From the NCBI GenBank assembly GCA_964392615.1, contig CAYMRB010000246.1, positions 1 to 15,090 on the forward strand: DNA of 15,090 bases, given 5' to 3'. Below are positions 12,422-15,090 of this stretch, in pieces. The notes below the pieces were generated by a model that did no database searches, had not been told where the DNA came from, and was given only the letters and a program-made list of their open reading frames with translations. Positions within the stretch are counted from its first letter, which is position 1, and each line of letters opens with the position of its first letter. Origin of the DNA: CAYMRB01 sp964392615. Its GTDB lineage: Bacteria; Planctomycetota; UBA8108. Made by a program: the position numbers and the translations under genes.

Positions 12422-15090
12422 CCCGACGCATGACGCCGAGCACAGACTCAGGGAAGGGGGCGACGAGGGCGCGAACAGGGCCACAGCGAGCACAGGGCGC
12501 CGAGCGCGAGTCGTGCGATCTGCGCTATCTGCTGACCGCGTACCTGTTCGGCAACATCTCCGACGCCGGCCGGCGCGAGGTCGAGACGCAGCTCGAGGCC
12601 AACCCGGCCTGCCGCGTCGAGCTCGACGCGCTGCGCCGCACGCTGAGCCTCGTCGAGGACGCGCTCGGAGCCGACGCGGCGTCCGAGGCGGAGGCCTCCG
12701 CCTCGACGGACGGCAAGCCTCGTTACTCGTTCGACGCCCAGCGTCTCGAGAGCGTGCTCGAGGCGGCCGGTCGCGAGCCGCTCTGGGCGCGCTGGCGGGG
12801 CAACCGCTGGCTGTGGGGCACGGTGGCCGCGATCCTCGTGGTCGGGGTGACGGTCTTCGCGGTCCTGCCCCAGAGGCGGGCCGAGCTGGCGTACAAGAGC
12901 GATTCCGCGTCGGGAGTCGACTACGAGGACTTTGCGCCGACCTCCGAGCTTTCCCCCGGGGCGAGCTCCCACGGCGCCTACCGGTCGCGCTACGGGCGCG
13001 TCGACGGCAAGAGCGCCGAGGGCGAGGACGACTATGCCGCGGCCGCGGATCCCGCCGCTCCACCGGCCGACGAGGGCAGAGAGTCCACGTTCATCGTAGG
13101 TGCCGAGGGCGGCCCGACGATGACGAACGACGACGCCGACGTCAGTTTTGGCCTCGTCGTGGGCGGCAAGAAGGAGTCCGACGCCAAGCAGGATAAGCAG
13201 CGCACGAGCCTCGAGGTGGCGAAGAAGGCGCTCGAGCGCGCGAAGTCCGAGCTGAAGAGCGACACGTCGCACACGTACGCCATCGAGAGCGAGAAGAGCG
13301 CAGCGGCGAAACCTGTCGAGGTCGCCAAGCTCGCCAAGCAGTTCGACTCCTTCCACGACGCGAGTCGGCAAGCCCCCGCCAAGCGGCCGACGTCGGTCAT
13401 TCGCTCGCCGAACAAGAAGAAGGCGAAGAGGCGGCCGGCGAAGCCCGCTGCGGGCGGTCGCAGCGGATCCGCCCCGGTGCGCGTGACGGCGGCGACGACG
13501 ACGCCGACCAGCCGCGATGCCAGCGGGCCCGACAGCGACCGGGAGGCGCAGATCCTCGGCGAGCGGATCGTCACCGGCGAGACGGTCCGGTCGGTCACGG
13601 TCGATGCGCGGGCTGGCGTCGACGAAGTGCAGGGCTTCGTCGTTGCTCCCAACTTTGGTCTTTCGCAGCAGGGCGAGGGACAGGCGCAGGGGCCGGGCCG
13701 CGGCGAGCTCGCCGGCAAGATCAGCAGATTGGCGGCCGTTCCCGTCGGTGGCGTCGATTTCGACGATGCGGTCGATCTCGTCGCGGACGCCGAGGAGAGC
13801 GCGCCGGCCGGCGAGATCGGCGGCGAAGGGGGTCACGCCTGGAAGGAATCCGGCACGAAGAGCCGCGGTATCCGGACGCGCTCGGAGGGGCTCGCGGTCG
13901 ACGCCACGCGGCCGGCGGAGGACGACTTCGCCGAGACGACGGCCGAGGACCGCTTCCGCGACAATCGACGGGGCGGATCCAGCCGCTCGTCGTCGGGACG
14001 GAGCGTCGACGAGGTTGCGCGGGGCGCGGTGGGACGGGACTTCGGCAAGGATCGGCTGCCGAAGGTCGCCGCGACCGACGGCCGCTTCGATTCCGGTTGG
14101 GTCCAGCCCGAGAAGAAGCCGCCACCGCCCCGTACGCCTGTCAACGCGCCGTCGGGGCCCGGCGGCAAGCCCGGGCCGGGGCCGGCCCCGGTCACCGGGC
14201 CGGATTTTAGTGTTCCACTAGGCACGGAGCCGGCTGCCGCGGAGCTGCCCGCACTCGCGACGCCGCACACCGGGCGTCCGCCGCCGCCGCCGGGAGCGCC
14301 CCGGCCGGGGGCTGATGGCGAGCCGGCCGATGCGGGGATCGCGATCGTCTCCGGCGGCACGATCGCCGGCGGTGGCGCGAACAAGGGCGGCGGCGGAGGG
14401 GGCGCCAGGTTCCAGCGGGGCGACGCCAACTTCGACGGGTATCTCGGCGACGTCGCCGGGCTCGTCGAGGAGCTCGAGGTCAAGGAGCAGACCGTCCAGC
14501 TGAGCGAGAAGTACCTCAACGGTCTCGACGTGATCGTCCAGGATCTGAAGCCGAATCACCACGTGACCGTCGAGAGCACCGAGAGCGGGAACGTGCAGGG
14601 CTGGTCGCTCAGCGTTCCAGCCGACTCGGCGACCACCTGGGGGTTCGTCCAGGAGTACAACAAGCGCCTCGCCGAGGGGCGCGACGGCGCGGCGCGGTGG
14701 GGCCGGGAGATCGTCGACGCGGTCGGGGATGACCTCGGCAACTACACCGGGAAGTTCGGGGAGTCGGGCGCGGTCGTTTTCGGCTACAGCCCGCCGATCG
14801 CCGGCGTCGATGGCATCATCACGGATGATAATGATACCGTCCGATGGTGGGGGGGCAACATGAGCGGCGACCTCGACCCGAACGACGTCACGTCGTCGCT
14901 GTGGGGCCCGCCGCAGAATCGCGATCTGCTCGCCGGCCTCACGGACGAGACGTCGACGGTCGAGAGCGTCGAGCGCTTCGAGTACGACGCCGGGGACGGC
15001 GCGACGCACGAGATTCTCGTGCCGCGCGAGCAGATCCTCGCGTACGCCCGCGGCCGCGCGCTGCAGCGCCGCGCGAACGAGATCGAGACC
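12418..15090 (+). CDS. Giant membrane-anchored anti-sigma-like protein (C-terminus cut by window edge)
   Basis: The frame stays open for 891 codons to the window edge with no stop. Residues 33-75 resemble a zinc-finger anti-sigma domain (Cys33, YLLTAYLFGNIS, then QLEANPACRVEL at 58-69). The usual HxxxCxxC is QxxxNxxC, with only Cys65 left, so zinc binding is doubtful. A single membrane helix spans about 132-151 (LWGTVAAILVVGVTVFAVLP). The outside part begins with a Lys/Glu-rich helical and disordered stretch to about residue 340, then Gly/Pro/Asp-rich sequence with PPPP runs and a poly-Gly patch. A more ordered domain starts near 665 with GDANFDGYLGD (668-678), which resembles a dockerin or EF-hand loop but lacks the usual last acidic ligand. 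I recognise no domain from 680 to 891. Translational coupling to the sigma gene supports a role in controlling it. A surface sensor or structural function is inference. Confidence 0.82.
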   Translation, partial: MTRRMTPSTDSGKGATRARTGPQRAQGAERESCDLRYLLTAYLFGNISDAGRREVETQLEANPACRVELDALRRTLSLVEDALGADAASEAEASASTDGKPRYSFDAQRLESVLEAAGREPLWARWRGNRWLWGTVAAILVVGVTVFAVLPQRRAELAYKSDSASGVDYEDFAPTSELSPGASSHGAYRSRYGRVDGKSAEGEDDYAAAADPAAPPADEGRESTFIVGAEGGPTMTNDDADVSFGLVVGGKKESDAKQDKQRTSLEVAKKALERAKSELKSDTSHTYAIESEKSAAAKPVEVAKLAKQFDSFHDASRQAPAKRPTSVIRSPNKKKAKRRPAKPAAGGRSGSAPVRVTAATTTPTSRDASGPDSDREAQILGERIVTGETVRSVTVDARAGVDEVQGFVVAPNFGLSQQGEGQAQGPGRGELAGKISRLAAVPVGGVDFDDAVDLVADAEESAPAGEIGGEGGHAWKESGTKSRGIRTRSEGLAVDATRPAEDDFAETTAEDRFRDNRRGGSSRSSSGRSVDEVARGAVGRDFGKDRLPKVAATDGRFDSGWVQPEKKPPPPRTPVNAPSGPGGKPGPGPAPVTGPDFSVPLGTEPAAAELPALATPHTGRPPPPPGAPRPGADGEPADAGIAIVSGGTIAGGGANKGGGGGGARFQRGDANFDGYLGDVAGLVEELEVKEQTVQLSEKYLNGLDVIVQDLKPNHHVTVESTESGNVQGWSLSVPADSATTWGFVQEYNKRLAEGRDGAARWGREIVDAVGDDLGNYTGKFGESGAVVFGYSPPIAGVDGIITDDNDTVRWWGGNMSGDLDPNDVTSSLWGPPQNRDLLAGLTDETSTVESVERFEYDAGDGATHEILVPREQILAYARGRALQRRANEIET
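14176..14220. repeat. 16-bp palindrome followed by a small AT-rich inverted repeat inside the anti-sigma-like gene
   Basis: CCGGGGCCGGCCCCGG (14176-14191) is a perfect palindrome. TAGTG (14208-14212) and CACTA (14216-14220) form a short stem in a patch using codons TTT, AGT and CTA that are rare around it. Both lie in the Pro/Gly linker, where selection on sequence is weak. Confidence 0.4.

Noticed and set aside
10229..13063. Minus-strand open frame of 944 codons over the DUF3187, DUF445, sigma and anti-sigma-like genes
   Set aside because: It overlaps four genes with clear family signatures or translational coupling; the product is Arg/Pro-rich and unstructured.
12448..13836. Minus-strand open frame of 462 codons inside the anti-sigma-like gene
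   Set aside because: The plus-strand frame is continuous from 12418 to the edge, coupled to the sigma gene, and contains a membrane helix at the expected place.

Overview
The window is strongly GC-rich and densely coded. It carries nine protein genes and no RNA genes. The gene content suggests a large-genome Gram-negative bacterium: outer-membrane and periplasmic proteins, a eukaryotic-like Ser/Thr kinase fused to an ATPase and TPRs, an HD-GYP protein, and an ECF sigma factor next to a giant anti-sigma-like protein. Planctomycetota is my best guess, with Myxococcota or a similar lineage as the alternative. This is inferred from gene style, not from a marker gene. No insertion sequence, phage gene or CRISPR array is visible.

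Layout. At the left edge a minus-strand gene (1-1319, truncated by the window) encodes an exported, very acidic protein with Asp/Pro/Tyr repeats. It diverges from a small conserved protein of unknown function (1619-2191) across a 299-bp intergenic region holding repeated CTTCCGG motifs, a hairpin and a candidate operator. Next comes a same-strand signalling cluster: a HEAT-repeat protein (2383-4239), an overlapping HD-GYP protein (4232-5692), and a 1210-residue kinase/AAA-ATPase/TPR protein (5795-9427). Three hairpins follow. A DUF3187-type outer-membrane protein (9608-10792), a DUF445 membrane protein (about 10883-11689) and an ECF sigma factor (11861-12421) come next. The sigma gene overlaps, in an ATGA arrangement, a gene that stays open to the right edge (12418-15090, at least 891 residues). 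That gene encodes a degenerate anti-sigma N-terminus, one membrane helix and a very long extracytoplasmic part.

How the genes may work together. The HEAT and HD-GYP proteins appear to share the same N-terminal module, are translationally coupled, and sit directly upstream of the kinase. A physical or regulatory complex is the simplest inference. The HD-GYP domain keeps most metal ligands but has Asn in place of the usual Asp of the VAD motif and GFP in place of GYP. The kinase lacks the Arg of HRD. Both enzymes therefore look atypical. The sigma/membrane-protein pair looks like a cell-surface signalling unit in which the regulator of the sigma factor is also a large secreted-side protein. Most promoters and hairpins listed are read by eye and are low to moderate confidence.
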